DNA from: Bacteroidaceae bacterium
GTDB lineage: Bacteria; Bacteroidota; Bacteroidia; Bacteroidales; Bacteroidaceae
Assembly: GCA_017958545.1 (NCBI GenBank)
Contig: JAGDCM010000113.1
Coordinates: forward strand, 1 to 32,467
Direction of reading: 5' to 3'
Length of the DNA: 32,467 nucleotides
Of this stretch, positions 22,726 to 31,669 are shown piece by piece. Every line of letters starts with the position of its first letter. Position 1 is the stretch's first letter. Below the pieces are notes generated by a model, which did not search any database, was not told where the DNA came from, and was given only the letters and a program-made list of their open reading frames with translations. Both the position numbers and the translations under genes were made by a program.

Positions 22726-23586
22726 CTAACCGAGATAGCCTCTCAGGAGACTGTTCTTGTTAGCAGCACGAAGTTTACGGATGCTCTTTTCGCGTATTTG
22801 TCTTACGCGCTCGCGAGTCAGTCCGAACTTATCGCCAATCTCCTCCAGAGTGAGTTCGCTACCGTCAATACCGAAACTCAGTTCGATGATTGCACGTTCG
22901 CGCTCGCTCAGACAATCCAGCGCACGACTTATCTCCTTCGAGAGAGATTCGCGCATCAGTATGTTGTCCGCTGTGGGAGAATCGGGGTTTGTCATCACAT
23001 CCAGAAGGCTGTTGTCCTCACCCTCCACAAACGGGGCGTCAACGCTGACGTGGCGACCGCTGGCGCGCAGTGAGTCAGCAATCTTATCGGGCTGCTCGTC
23101 CACCAGTTCTGCAAGTTCCTCTGCAGAGGGTTTGCGCTCGTGCTCCTGCTCGAACTTCGTAATCGCCTTGGAAATCTTGTTCACAGCGCTCACCTGATTG
23201 AGGGGCAGACGCACGATACGCGACTGCTCGGCAAGAGCTTGCAGGATTGTCTGACGAATCCACCATACAGCATAAGAGATGAATTTGAAGCCTCGCGTCT
23301 CATCAAACTTTTCGGCAGCCTTTATCAGTCCCACGTTTCCCTCGTTAATCAAGTCCGGCAAGGAAAGTCCCTGGTTCTGGTACTGCTTTGCCACACTGAC
23401 CACAAAACGCAGATTGCTCTTGACCAACTGATCTTGAGCTTCACGGTCACCGCGGCGGATACGCTGCGAGAGCTCCACTTCCTCCTCCACTGTGAGCAAC
23501 TGCTCGCGACCTATCATCTGAAGATAACGGTCCAAAGAAGCCGAATCACGGGAGGTGATACTTTTGGTAATTTTAAGCTGTCTCAT
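22726..23586 (-). CDS. rpoD: Primary sigma factor RpoD/SigA
   Basis: A 286-residue housekeeping sigma factor of the short Bacteroidetes type, lacking the long region 1.1 of E. coli. Region 1.2 is [17 protein letters not shown]. Region 2 contains [27 protein letters not shown] and the -10 recognition/melting segment [15 protein letters not shown]. Region 3 contains [14 protein letters not shown] and [16 protein letters not shown]. Region 4.2 is the helix-turn-helix [28 protein letters not shown]. Bacteroidetes RpoD recognises the TTTG/TAnnTTTG promoters found throughout this window. It has its own consensus promoter at 23633-23664 and heads an operon with eptA-like, RecQ-tail and GH97 genes. 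Confidence 0.96.
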   Translation of the reverse strand: MRQLKITKSITSRDSASLDRYLQMIGREQLLTVEEEVELSQRIRRGDREAQDQLVKSNLRFVVSVAKQYQNQGLSLPDLINEGNVGLIKAAEKFDETRGFKFISYAVWWIRQTILQALAEQSRIVRLPLNQVSAVNKISKAITKFEQEHERKPSAEELAELVDEQPDKIADSLRASGRHVSVDAPFVEGEDNSLLDVMTNPDSPTADNILMRESLSKEISRALDCLSERERAIIELSFGIDGSELTLEEIGDKFGLTRERVRQIREKSIRKLRAANKNSLLRGYLG

Positions 23587-23632
23587 GCTCTATAATATAG
23601 TCTTCTTCTATTATTTTTTCAATTTCGCGCGG

Positions 23633-23664
23633 CAAATGTATAACATTTTTCTGAACCGACCAAA
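23633..23664 (-). promoter_or_regulatory. rpoD: Consensus promoter of rpoD
   Basis: On the minus strand TTTG (23664-23661) and TACATTTG (23640-23633) are separated by exactly 20 bases, a full match to the Bacteroidetes consensus. It lies 46 bases upstream of the rpoD ATG and just downstream of the terminator of small RNA copy 2. Confidence 0.75.
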
Positions 23665-23683
23665 TTTTATGCAAAAAATACAT

Positions 23684-23751
23684 AAAAAAAAAGAAGGTTG
23701 TCTCACGACAACCAATCTTTTACTAACCTTAAATCTAATACCATGAAAAAC
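23684..23751 (-). ncRNA. Small terminator-capped RNA, copy 2 (~68 nt)
   Basis: The minus-strand counterpart of the unit at 3973-4040. The predicted start is near 23751, and the end is a 7-base-pair hairpin (GGTTGTC, loop GTGA, GACAACC; plus-strand 23696-23713) followed by TTC and nine Ts. Compared with copy 1, the third stem pair changes from C-G to U-A on both sides, a compensatory change. A 13-codon frame at 23744-23703 reads MVLDLRLVKDWLS with the stop again in the loop. It lies between the TonB receptor stop and the rpoD promoter, pointing towards rpoD, but rpoD has its own promoter beyond the terminator. It may also end read-through from the receptor operon. Confidence 0.65.
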
Positions 23752-23766
23752 ACGGTGCAAAGGTAC
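23724..23766 (-). repeat. 43-base exact repeat, copy 2
   Basis: Reverse complement identical to 3958-4000. It covers the -7 element, start region and 5' portion of the small RNA. Confidence 0.9.
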
Positions 23767-23787
23767 GGCTTTTTTTCAAATCTGCAA
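23758..23787 (-). promoter_or_regulatory. Promoter of small RNA copy 2
   Basis: On the minus strand TTG (23787-23785) and TACCTTTG (23765-23758) have 19 bases between them, the same geometry as copy 1, although the spacer sequence is unrelated. Conservation of promoter geometry argues for real transcription. Confidence 0.65.
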
Positions 23788-23864
23788 GCATTACACGTGT
23801 TTTTATTTCCTTATATGCATTTTTATTGATAAAAATCAATTTTTTGATACTATAATTTCTCATT

Positions 23865-26531
23865 TTAGAACTCAACACCCACTTTCCCGACCACAGAGAT
23901 GCTCTGCGCCGGAATATAGCTGTTGAGCAAACTTCCGTACTTGTAGCTCGAATTTGTGACGTTGTATACATCCACGGAAAGCATCAGTTTCTTGTCGTGT
24001 TTCTTCGGACGGTACTTTATTCGCCAGTCAGCACCAAGATTCAGCATCACCTGCGGACCATTGTCATAGAACGAGTCCATATGTGTCTTCTCTCCGATAA
24101 TGGCATCAAGCAGTTTTTCTATATTCGCGCCGTCCTCCGGTGCTTCCCGTTTCAGTTGAGCCATGAACATCCTCAAACGCATCTTCTCTTCTGCTGTTAA
24201 CAATCTCGCGAGATCCTGTGCCGTTGCGTTAATGAACGTATCCCAAATGCGCATCACAGTCTGACGCACCGTCTCATCCGGGAAATTTTCCATCACATTC
24301 TGCATACTGTAAATAGCGTCAGCGTAGTCATCCCTTGTCAAAGTCATCATCCCTTCCGGCACCATCGACGAGAGATGGTTCTGCACCAACGGCGTCGCCG
24401 TCATGAAACTCACGTTTCCTCTCAGCCACAGTTCTCCGCCACGTCTTGAATTCACCACACGTTGTCCGGCAATAATGTTCATAATGAACTCCGGTATGTT
24501 GCCGATACGCATCCCCTCTGTCGAACCGTAGTTCTCCAAGCGGAAGGCTTTCTGGTACGTAGCATTCATGTTGATGTAAGTACCCCTGTCCTTCGGAGCC
24601 CATTCACCCACAATTTCCACACCTCCGACATTTACATGTCCGGCATTGTAGAAGGGAGAACCGCCGTTCTTCAGCGTCTCCGTGGGAGAATATACCACCT
24701 GGTTCTGCGACATATTGAAGAAAGCATTCAATTCCAGACGCAGTCCGAGGTCTTGGCGCGTCCATGCACCTGTCAGCGAGAAGGCGTCCATCGTCTGCGA
24801 CTCCATCTTGTCGCTACCCGAGAATAACGAGAGTTTGGAAGCCCGGTAGAAATACGGAGCATCCACGTAGGCACGCGAGTAACTGAGTCGTGTGCTCCAT
24901 TGCGGCGATGGCAGATATATCAATGCTGCACGCGGAGAGAACGTGTTCGTCGTATAGTCGTCGAAACGTCTCTTGTGGTCATATCGCAGACCACCGTTGA
25001 ACACCAACTTGTTCGGTATGAAATAATGCTTCAACTGCACGATACCGGAAGCCGTGAAGTCCTTTCCCCTCTCCACAATATCATTGACCGCGTAGTGTAT
25101 CTTTTCGTAGTCGTAGCCCAACTGCAGACGGCTGTCCGTGAGAAACATATGTTCATACTGCAGACCTGCCAACACAGTTCCGTGCTGCCCCTCATCGTTG
25201 CCGTAGTTCCACGAACCGTTAGCTCCGATACCGAAGACGAAGTCCTTACAGTTCAGCGTTTCCCAAAGACCCTCCGTTTTCACATCGTCCAACCATTCGA
25301 GAGACAAATCCGGAAGATTGAGAGATTTCAGCATCAGATATGACACACCATACGGCACCTTGTCTCCCAATACATTATAAATCTGACGCTTCTCATAGCG
25401 TGCGAAGGCATTTGCCGACAGAGAGAAGCGCCCCCACGTGTGGTCGTAGTCCATATCGATATTTATCGCGGTACGCGACTGTCCCGGCTTCTCTCCCTCG
25501 TTCACCGTGTATTTATCGTACGTGTAAGGGGTATCGAAATTCAGAATCATGTAGAAAGGCACCGGTTTCGAGTGGTTTCCCGTCACTGTGATTCTGAAAT
25601 CGTTCCAGCGCGCCTTCAGACCGAGGTCGAAAGCCGGCAGACCGCAGAATCCTCCGACCGTGAATTCGTGCCCGTTCACGTTGATTTTCTCTCCGGAGAC
25701 ATTAGTGAAAGCAGCCCAAAAGGCGAAATCCTTAAGCATATCTCCCTGTCCGTACATATACGAGGCACCCACAGTTCCGTGCATACCGCCTCTCACCCTC
25801 ATTTCGCTACCCGAGAGTCTCGCACCGCTCTTCGTGAAGATATTCACTACGCCCGAAAGCGCCACGTTACCGTACAACGATGATGCCGGACCTCTCAACA
25901 CCTCTATGTGATCTATCTTGTCCACCGAGAGATCGTAGTCCATCGCCTCGCCGTTGGTGGCTCCCGAGTTGAGTCTGTGTCCGTCCTGCATCACGAGGAT
26001 ATTCTCCTGCGCATACCCGTACATTCCTCTCAGAGCCACGTTCGATTCCGTGTCTTCAATTCTCACCATACCCGGCACGAAAAGGCAAAGCAGTTCTCTC
26101 ACCGTGTGACATCCCGAGATGCGTATCATCTCCTCCGTGATGATTGTGACGGGCACGGGTGCCTCATCCAACGACTCAGCCTGCTTTGATGCCGTCGATA
26201 TTGTGGTTCCCTTGCGGAGATTGTCCAGCATGTCCTGGAAACGCGGATCTTCTCCGTATGCCTTGAAATACGGGTCAATGGTCAGAAGTCTCTTACACCA
26301 TTGCTCCGACTCCGCAAACCTGTCCTGATAGAACGCCGAGAGAGCCAACATACGGTATGCCCCCACGAGTTCCTGCCCCTTGAGTCGTCCCAATTCGCTC
26401 TTGAGCAGAGAGTCCACCTCCTCGAAGCGCCCCCTATCGAAGTTCTCGGAGCTCGTACTCATTACCTGATTCTGCGCCAGCATTATCGTGCTGTGCAGAC
26501 AGATGAGACATATGATTGTTTTCAGACGCAT
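23865..26531 (-). CDS. TonB-dependent receptor with TPR-like N-terminal extension
   Basis: An 888-residue outer-membrane receptor. The signal peptide (about 1-19, ending LAQ) leads not into the usual carboxypeptidase-regulatory-like domain but into a helical TPR-like region (about 25-110: ENFDRGRFEEVDSLLKSE, YRMLALSAFYQDRFAESEQW). The plug follows (PVPVTIITEEMIRISG, VALRGMYGYAQENILVMQDGHRLN, IEVLRGPASSLYGNVALSGVVNIFTKSG), then a 22-strand-type barrel. Near the C-terminus a helical insertion of about 105 residues (720-824) interrupts the barrel, before the final strands ending in GKVGVEF. Its ATG is one base after the histidine kinase stop, so it is the last gene of the signalling operon. The ligand is unknown; the context suggests that uptake and sensing are linked. 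Confidence 0.88.
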   Translation of the reverse strand: MRLKTIICLICLHSTIMLAQNQVMSTSSENFDRGRFEEVDSLLKSELGRLKGQELVGAYRMLALSAFYQDRFAESEQWCKRLLTIDPYFKAYGEDPRFQDMLDNLRKGTTISTASKQAESLDEAPVPVTIITEEMIRISGCHTVRELLCLFVPGMVRIEDTESNVALRGMYGYAQENILVMQDGHRLNSGATNGEAMDYDLSVDKIDHIEVLRGPASSLYGNVALSGVVNIFTKSGARLSGSEMRVRGGMHGTVGASYMYGQGDMLKDFAFWAAFTNVSGEKINVNGHEFTVGGFCGLPAFDLGLKARWNDFRITVTGNHSKPVPFYMILNFDTPYTYDKYTVNEGEKPGQSRTAINIDMDYDHTWGRFSLSANAFARYEKRQIYNVLGDKVPYGVSYLMLKSLNLPDLSLEWLDDVKTEGLWETLNCKDFVFGIGANGSWNYGNDEGQHGTVLAGLQYEHMFLTDSRLQLGYDYEKIHYAVNDIVERGKDFTASGIVQLKHYFIPNKLVFNGGLRYDHKRRFDDYTTNTFSPRAALIYLPSPQWSTRLSYSRAYVDAPYFYRASKLSLFSGSDKMESQTMDAFSLTGAWTRQDLGLRLELNAFFNMSQNQVVYSPTETLKNGGSPFYNAGHVNVGGVEIVGEWAPKDRGTYINMNATYQKAFRLENYGSTEGMRIGNIPEFIMNIIAGQRVVNSRRGGELWLRGNVSFMTATPLVQNHLSSMVPEGMMTLTRDDYADAIYSMQNVMENFPDETVRQTVMRIWDTFINATAQDLARLLTAEEKMRLRMFMAQLKREAPEDGANIEKLLDAIIGEKTHMDSFYDNGPQVMLNLGADWRIKYRPKKHDKKLMLSVDVYNVTNSSYKYGSLLNSYIPAQSISVVGKVGVEF

Positions 26532-26532
26532 A

Positions 26533-27354
26533 CTATTTCAGTCGGATTGGAATACGTATTGTGAATGTGGTGCCTTCTCCTTCCTTTGAGGTGAACGACA
26601 GCTGACCGCCGTGTCTCTCCTGCACAATCTCCCTTGTTATTGGCATTCCCAGTCCTGTGCCTTTTCCTATCGGTTTTGTAGTGAAGAATGCCTCGTAGAG
26701 TCCGTTCTGCACTTCCTGCGTCATACCCATACCGTTGTCCGCTATAGACACGACGAGTTCTTCTCCCTCACGATGCACGTCCACATTGATTGTCGGCATA
26801 TATCCTTCCTGTCCCAGGGCCGAGCGCTCCTCCACCGTGTAGCAGGCATTGTTCATCAGATTAAGCACAGCACGCGAGAAGTCCTGCGGAATCACCATCA
26901 TCTGGGGCATCTGCTCCTCATACTTCTCCGTGATGCTGATGTTGAAGTCTTTGTTGCTCGCCCTCATGGCGTGGTACGAGAGCCACACGTACTCATGCAC
27001 CAGATTTGCCACGTTGGTGGGCAGGAACTCACCCTCTTTGCCGCGACTCTGCATAAGAATACTTCTTATTATGTCGATGGCACGCTCTCCATGCTCCTCA
27101 ATTTTCTTGAGGTTCTCCTTGAGGTCTTCGGCTATTTCCTGCATCTCCTCCGCATCTTCTTTCTCCAGCCTGTCGATGGAATCTTCGATTATCGACATCA
27201 GGTCGGACAGCAGTTTGCCCGACATCTTCGAGAAGTTGATGACGAAATTCAGCGGGTTCTGTATTTCGTGTGCAATACCCGCGGTGAGCATTCCTATTGA
27301 AGCCATTTTCTGCTGCTGGTGCAACTGCTCCTTGAGTTTTTCAATCTCGGTCAT
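26533..27354 (-). CDS. Soluble sensor histidine kinase
   Basis: A 273-residue kinase without membrane segment or sensor domain: a short coiled coil (EIEKLKEQLHQQQKMASIG) runs straight into the H box GIAHEIQNPLNFV, phosphoacceptor His29. A long dimerisation helix follows. The ATP-binding domain has N box LNLMNNACYTVEE, G1 VVSIADNGMGM, F box EAFFTTKP and G2 GKGTGLGMPITREIV, all intact. It is paralogous to the C-terminal half of the upstream propeller protein, with the same helical spacing and shared motifs (ENLKKIEEHGERAIDIIRSIL against QNLEKIEQHGLSTTRILKAME). Its ATG overlaps the stop of that gene as ATGA. It probably acts in a complex with it. No response regulator is visible in the window. 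Confidence 0.9.
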   Translation of the reverse strand: MTEIEKLKEQLHQQQKMASIGMLTAGIAHEIQNPLNFVINFSKMSGKLLSDLMSIIEDSIDRLEKEDAEEMQEIAEDLKENLKKIEEHGERAIDIIRSILMQSRGKEGEFLPTNVANLVHEYVWLSYHAMRASNKDFNISITEKYEEQMPQMMVIPQDFSRAVLNLMNNACYTVEERSALGQEGYMPTINVDVHREGEELVVSIADNGMGMTQEVQNGLYEAFFTTKPIGKGTGLGMPITREIVQERHGGQLSFTSKEGEGTTFTIRIPIRLK

Positions 27355-30080
27355 AGCGTTATGGTGAATTCCGTATATTTATATTTTTCCGATGTCACGG
27401 TGATATTTCCGCCGTGGTCCTGAATTATCTGTTGTGCCAGGTAGAGTCCCAGTCCGGATGCCTCTGCCGTTGGTTTTGTGGTGAAGAACGGGTCAAACAC
27501 CTTCTCTATCACAGCGGGCTCGATACCCATACCGTTGTCCCACACACGTATGCTGACATGCCCGTCGGGCAGACTCTCCAGAATGAGTGCCAACCTGGGT
27601 TCGTAAGAGTACGGTTTCTTCGGCGTGGCAGCCTCTTTCTCCATCTCTATTCGACGTCGCAGGGCGTATGCCGCATTCCCGAGCAGCGATGTCACCACGT
27701 GCGATATCTGTTCGGCATTCACATTCGCCATCACAGCTGTATCCGGACGCTTCCAGTCGCATTGCACGTGTCCTTTCTCTATATCCTCTTTATAATAATT
27801 ATAGAGCATATCCACATCCTGCTGGCATATCACGCAGAGGTCCGTCTCCTTTCTGTCCTGACTGCGCTCTTTCAGCACCTCCTCCATAGCTTTCAGTATT
27901 CGTGTGGTGGAGAGTCCGTGCTGCTCTATCTTCTCCAGGTTCTGGTCCATCATGTTGAGGATGTCCTCTGCGTCCTCGTAGCTTTCTGCCGACATTGCCA
28001 CGCGCTCTGTCTCTATATCCTCTCTCAGGTCGTTGATGAGTCCGCGGGTGAGATGCGAGAAGTTGCCCACATAGTTCATCGGGTTGAGTATGCGGTCGAT
28101 GAGTCCCTTCGTCAGTTTGCCCACAGTTGCCTCGCGCTCCTGTCTGAGCAGCGCGTTCTGGGCTTCGCGCAGGTCGCGCGTGCGTTCCGATACTATCTGC
28201 TCCAGTTTCAGCTGCCGCTTCACCATCACACTCACACGCCATCTGTACAGCAGGTATATTATCACCAGACCCACCACGATATACATCGCGATGGCATATC
28301 CGCTCTTCTCAAACGGCGGACGAAGCACCACGAGCATCCTGTCGCTCTCCACCACGTTGCCATACGGGGTCTTCGCTCTCACCTGTATTGTGTGGCTGCC
28401 ATATGACAGATTATAGAAGTCCAGTTCCTGGTCTTCACCCCACGGACTCCAGTTGTCTGTGAGACTGAGTCGGTAACTGTATTGTGTCTTACCTATGAAA
28501 TCAGTTTTATCCGTTGCCACAGAAATAGACAGACTGCGTCCGTGCTGCTTGCGCGTCCGGATATACACTTTCGGCATTATCGGACGGAGTTTGGCGGCCT
28601 CCTTCAGGTCCATACGTATCAGTCCGAAGGCTCCTCCCAGCCATGCCACATCTCCGTCCACCATGATGTTCTGCACGCTGGTATTCTTCAGGGCGCCAAG
28701 CCATTCCGTCTGTATATTGCTCAGCGTGGAGTCCACATCCACAAGTCCCATGTCGTTAGGCAGACACTTCCAGTGGCGTCCGCTCTTGTCCCTGTAGTCC
28801 AGCAGCGGTGAAATGTCCTTGTTGTCCTTCTGCACGAAAGCCGTTCTGCCTCCCTCCGACCAATAGGTCTTTCTGTATGTATCCGTAATCCACAGACTGT
28901 CGCCCTTTCCCTCGGTGAAACGGTACACATACGGGATGCTGTCCACCATCTCGGCCTTCCTGCCGTCGAAATATCCCTTGTATATTCCGTCCACTGCACC
29001 GAAGAGGAAACTCTCCTCGTCCAGCACGTGGAGCGACAGAGCGTAGAGGTCGCTATACATCTGTCGGACGTTTCCGTCCTCGTATATGAACACGCCCTCT
29101 GCTGCTGCTATCAGCGGTTTGCCGTCGGTCGTGAGCACCAGTTGCTGGCACGACTGGTTGATTTGCGGCAGACGGGAGAATCTATCCCCCTCCCTCACGT
29201 AAAGACCCTGCAGAGTACCCACAAAGAGGCGATCCTGACTCTGCAGCACCGTGTTCACCTGTCCCTTCAGTCCGTCCAGTTCCGAGAACTGAGTATATAC
29301 CTTCGATGTGGAGAAATTGAACAGACCGTTCTCCGTAGCGCCCCACACCGTGCCTTTTCCGTCGTAGCACAATGCCACCACGCTGTTGGAGCACAGTCCC
29401 GTCGATTCGTCCAGCTGCCATATCTTCTCCCTCATCCTGTCGAGCGCCACCACACCGCATGTCACAGTGGCCATCAACGTCGTTCCGTCGGGAAGCACCA
29501 GACGTTCGTGCACTTCCGCATCGCCCCAGCGGTCCACAGCATTCGAGGGTCGCGCTCCTCTCTGTTCGTTCGCCACGCGCAGTCTTCCCTTCTCCATATC
29601 CACATGGTAGACATCGCCCGCACTCGTCACAATGCCCACGCCGTGCTGGTCCTCATAGAGGCGCGCCACTTCACCGAAGCGCTGGCTCTCCACGCTGTCG
29701 CTCACTACGTAGTGCACGCTGATACTACCGTCGTGACGGGCTTCCACCCACCCCAGCAGGTTCAGTCCGCCCACCCAGATACGGTCTTCCTTGTCGCTCA
29801 GCAAACTCGTAAAACGACTCTTTCTGGGCGAATATATCGTGTTCCATTCCACACCGTCCCACACCACCAGGCCTTCGAAGTTGGCCACATAGATGCGACC
29901 CTCCTTGTCGGCGATGATATCCATGCTCTGGTTGTGCGCCTTGAAGGTGCTGGCCGGTATGTTGTGGAAGAACGGCAAAGCCACACTCTCTCCCGAGATC
30001 TGCGCCGCAACCCTCTCCGCCTGCCCCGCGAGGAGCATGCACAAAAGGCAAAGCATCTGTATGACTCTCACTTTCTTCAT
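27351..30080 (-). CDS. Reg_prop beta-propeller sensor with degenerate histidine-kinase core (Asp for His)
   Basis: A 909-residue membrane sensor. A signal peptide (about 1-27) is followed by two-component regulator propeller repeats (IIADKEGRIYVANFEGLVVWDG, LLSDKEDRIWVGG, ALCYDGKGTVWGATENGLFNF). A Y_Y_Y domain (YSYRLSLTDNWSPWGEDQELDFYNL), one membrane helix (about 595-614), a coiled coil, and dimerisation and ATPase domains come next. The H box reads GLIDRILNPMNYV: Asp662 (codon 28095-28097) replaces the phosphoacceptor His. The ATPase motifs look complete: Asn802 in GNAAYAL, Asp848 in DNGMG, FFTTKP and GLGL at 876-879. There is no HTH output domain, so it is not a hybrid two-component system. 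It probably senses a periplasmic signal and works through the intact kinase encoded next. Confidence 0.88.
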   Translation of the reverse strand: MKKVRVIQMLCLLCMLLAGQAERVAAQISGESVALPFFHNIPASTFKAHNQSMDIIADKEGRIYVANFEGLVVWDGVEWNTIYSPRKSRFTSLLSDKEDRIWVGGLNLLGWVEARHDGSISVHYVVSDSVESQRFGEVARLYEDQHGVGIVTSAGDVYHVDMEKGRLRVANEQRGARPSNAVDRWGDAEVHERLVLPDGTTLMATVTCGVVALDRMREKIWQLDESTGLCSNSVVALCYDGKGTVWGATENGLFNFSTSKVYTQFSELDGLKGQVNTVLQSQDRLFVGTLQGLYVREGDRFSRLPQINQSCQQLVLTTDGKPLIAAAEGVFIYEDGNVRQMYSDLYALSLHVLDEESFLFGAVDGIYKGYFDGRKAEMVDSIPYVYRFTEGKGDSLWITDTYRKTYWSEGGRTAFVQKDNKDISPLLDYRDKSGRHWKCLPNDMGLVDVDSTLSNIQTEWLGALKNTSVQNIMVDGDVAWLGGAFGLIRMDLKEAAKLRPIMPKVYIRTRKQHGRSLSISVATDKTDFIGKTQYSYRLSLTDNWSPWGEDQELDFYNLSYGSHTIQVRAKTPYGNVVESDRMLVVLRPPFEKSGYAIAMYIVVGLVIIYLLYRWRVSVMVKRQLKLEQIVSERTRDLREAQNALLRQEREATVGKLTKGLIDRILNPMNYVGNFSHLTRGLINDLREDIETERVAMSAESYEDAEDILNMMDQNLEKIEQHGLSTTRILKAMEEVLKERSQDRKETDLCVICQQDVDMLYNYYKEDIEKGHVQCDWKRPDTAVMANVNAEQISHVVTSLLGNAAYALRRRIEMEKEAATPKKPYSYEPRLALILESLPDGHVSIRVWDNGMGIEPAVIEKVFDPFFTTKPTAEASGLGLYLAQQIIQDHGGNITVTSEKYKYTEFTITL

Positions 30081-31645
30081 TTCAGTTTCAAAAATTTCAC
30101 ACGGTTACCCACATAGTGATTCCACTCGCTCTCACTAAGACCTTCCTTCAACTTGTCGCGAGTGGTCTTCGCGAGCTTCTCCACAGAGAGTTCCCATTGC
30201 GTTATCTTACCCGTCGACATGCCGCACAGCATCTTGCTTCCCACAGCTTCGATACACATCGGCCACACGTCGAACCTGTAACTCGTGGAGACGACATTGT
30301 TCACCTTGTCCAACCTGTCGAGATTCCACATATGCAATTCCTTGTCGCGCCCGATAGACAGCAGCAGATTCTCCTTCGTCACGAGCGTCAGTCCCGTGAT
30401 GGCCGCCTTGTGACCCACGAGCATCTTATACTGCACACCGCCCTCCTTCATCACTGCGATATTGCCCGACGAGAATCCTACGTAGAGCATATCCGTGCGT
30501 CTGTCGAACTGCGCCGCTGTGACGATGTCCGTCGACGGCGGTGCCAGAGTGAGGTAGCGTCCCGTCGAGAGTTCCGTGCCTCCCACCGTTCCGTCGCTGA
30601 AGAAATAGAGCACTTCGTGACTCGTGATAGCCATCACGTTGAATCTCTTCTGAAGTTCCTCCCTCACAACAAGGGGCACGCGCTTCTGCACATCGAACAT
30701 CACCACCCTGTGACGGGCGCAGGCCATCAGTTTGCCGTCGGACAGTTGCTTCAGCATGAAATACTCCGTCCCGGGCAGCGTGTATTCCTCCATCTTACCA
30801 GTGTAGGTAAAGTGACACAGACTGCCGTTGAAACTCAGGGCCCAGAGACCGTCCGGCACCTGCGCCATACCTCTCCAGTCGTATTTCTTGTCGGAAAAGA
30901 CGGTAGTAATGTCTTTTTCCTTCCAACTTAATATCTCACCGTATCCAGTACATATCATAAATGACTTCCCGTCGTACGACGTATCGATGTCGTAGATGGC
31001 GCTGTGACTCGGCACCATCGTTTCCACGGTTTCATCGCTCACAAGGGCGCGGAACACCTCCGACTGATACTCGTCGTCGCCGTATTTCTCCTGGAAGTAC
31101 CACGATGTCAGAGCCAGTTTGCGTGCCAGGTTGACATTGCCGTTCTCGCGGGCCAGCACCGAGGCATTGCCCAGTGTGCGTGCCAGGTTCCTGTAGCCCA
31201 GTGTGTCGGCATCGTTCTTCGAGCGCAGCGCCTCCATCTCCTTCCGCTCCGCTTTTTCGCGCTCTTGCTGCGCCTCCTGTGAGGCGGCTTCTGCCTGCTG
31301 TCGTGCTGCGTTGGCCTTTGCCTCCGCCGCGCGTGCCAGTTCGCTCTCGCGCTCCGCCTCGCGGGCATACTGTTCTGCCAGTTCGCGCTGCTTCTCCGCG
31401 CTGTCGCGCTGTGCATCCGACATCATACGCTGGTCGCGGGCGATTTCCCCCATCTGCTCCGCTACGCGCTTCGCCACAGAGGCTTTCTCCTCGCCCTCCT
31501 TCAGTCGCTGGAGCTCTGCCTCCATCTCGCTGATACGCTGGGCATCTTCGTTCTCACCTCTCATCGTACCCACATAGTATGCCGCCGCAAGACCCAGTCC
31601 TGCGACCACAATTCCTATCAGCACTATGAGATGACCTCTCTTCAT
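30077..31645 (-). CDS. Membrane-anchored coiled-coil/WD40 beta-propeller protein
   Basis: A 522-residue protein with one N-terminal membrane helix (about 5-25) and a long Ala/Glu/Arg-rich coiled coil (about 33-145). A helical stretch follows (DTLGYRNLARTLGNASVLARENGNVNLARKLAL). A WD40-like propeller then runs from about residue 190 (HSAIYDIDTSYDGKSFMICTGYGEILSWKE to HKAAITGLTLVTKENLLLSIGRDKELHMWNL). The end (TTRDKLKEGLSESEWNHYVGNRV) matches the tail motif LT..EW..Y found in bacterial WD40 signalling proteins. It is probably a scaffold holding the phosphatase and kinases together; this is inference from architecture and from operon position (ATGA overlap with the sensor gene, 24 bases after the phosphatase). 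The coiled-coil DNA is markedly GC-rich. Confidence 0.8.
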   Translation of the reverse strand: MKRGHLIVLIGIVVAGLGLAAAYYVGTMRGENEDAQRISEMEAELQRLKEGEEKASVAKRVAEQMGEIARDQRMMSDAQRDSAEKQRELAEQYAREAERESELARAAEAKANAARQQAEAASQEAQQEREKAERKEMEALRSKNDADTLGYRNLARTLGNASVLARENGNVNLARKLALTSWYFQEKYGDDEYQSEVFRALVSDETVETMVPSHSAIYDIDTSYDGKSFMICTGYGEILSWKEKDITTVFSDKKYDWRGMAQVPDGLWALSFNGSLCHFTYTGKMEEYTLPGTEYFMLKQLSDGKLMACARHRVVMFDVQKRVPLVVREELQKRFNVMAITSHEVLYFFSDGTVGGTELSTGRYLTLAPPSTDIVTAAQFDRRTDMLYVGFSSGNIAVMKEGGVQYKMLVGHKAAITGLTLVTKENLLLSIGRDKELHMWNLDRLDKVNNVVSTSYRFDVWPMCIEAVGSKMLCGMSTGKITQWELSVEKLAKTTRDKLKEGLSESEWNHYVGNRVKFLKLK

Positions 31646-31669
31646 ATATTATAAACAGTAAACCGTAAA

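Noticed and set aside
23780-23864. Terminator for the TonB receptor operon
   Set aside because: Only a weak 5-base TTGAT/ATCAA stem in AT-rich DNA is present; the small RNA terminator further on could serve instead, but this cannot be shown.
27351-30080. Classical hybrid two-component system (propeller, kinase, receiver, AraC HTH in one chain)
   Set aside because: The protein ends right after the ATPase domain, without receiver or HTH, and its acceptor His is missing.
29028-30116. Open frame of 362 codons opposite the propeller sensor (also 27414-28406 and 30116-30931)
   Set aside because: All are His/Val/Leu-rich antisense shadows of strong coding sequence on the minus strand, with no promoter or ribosome-binding site.
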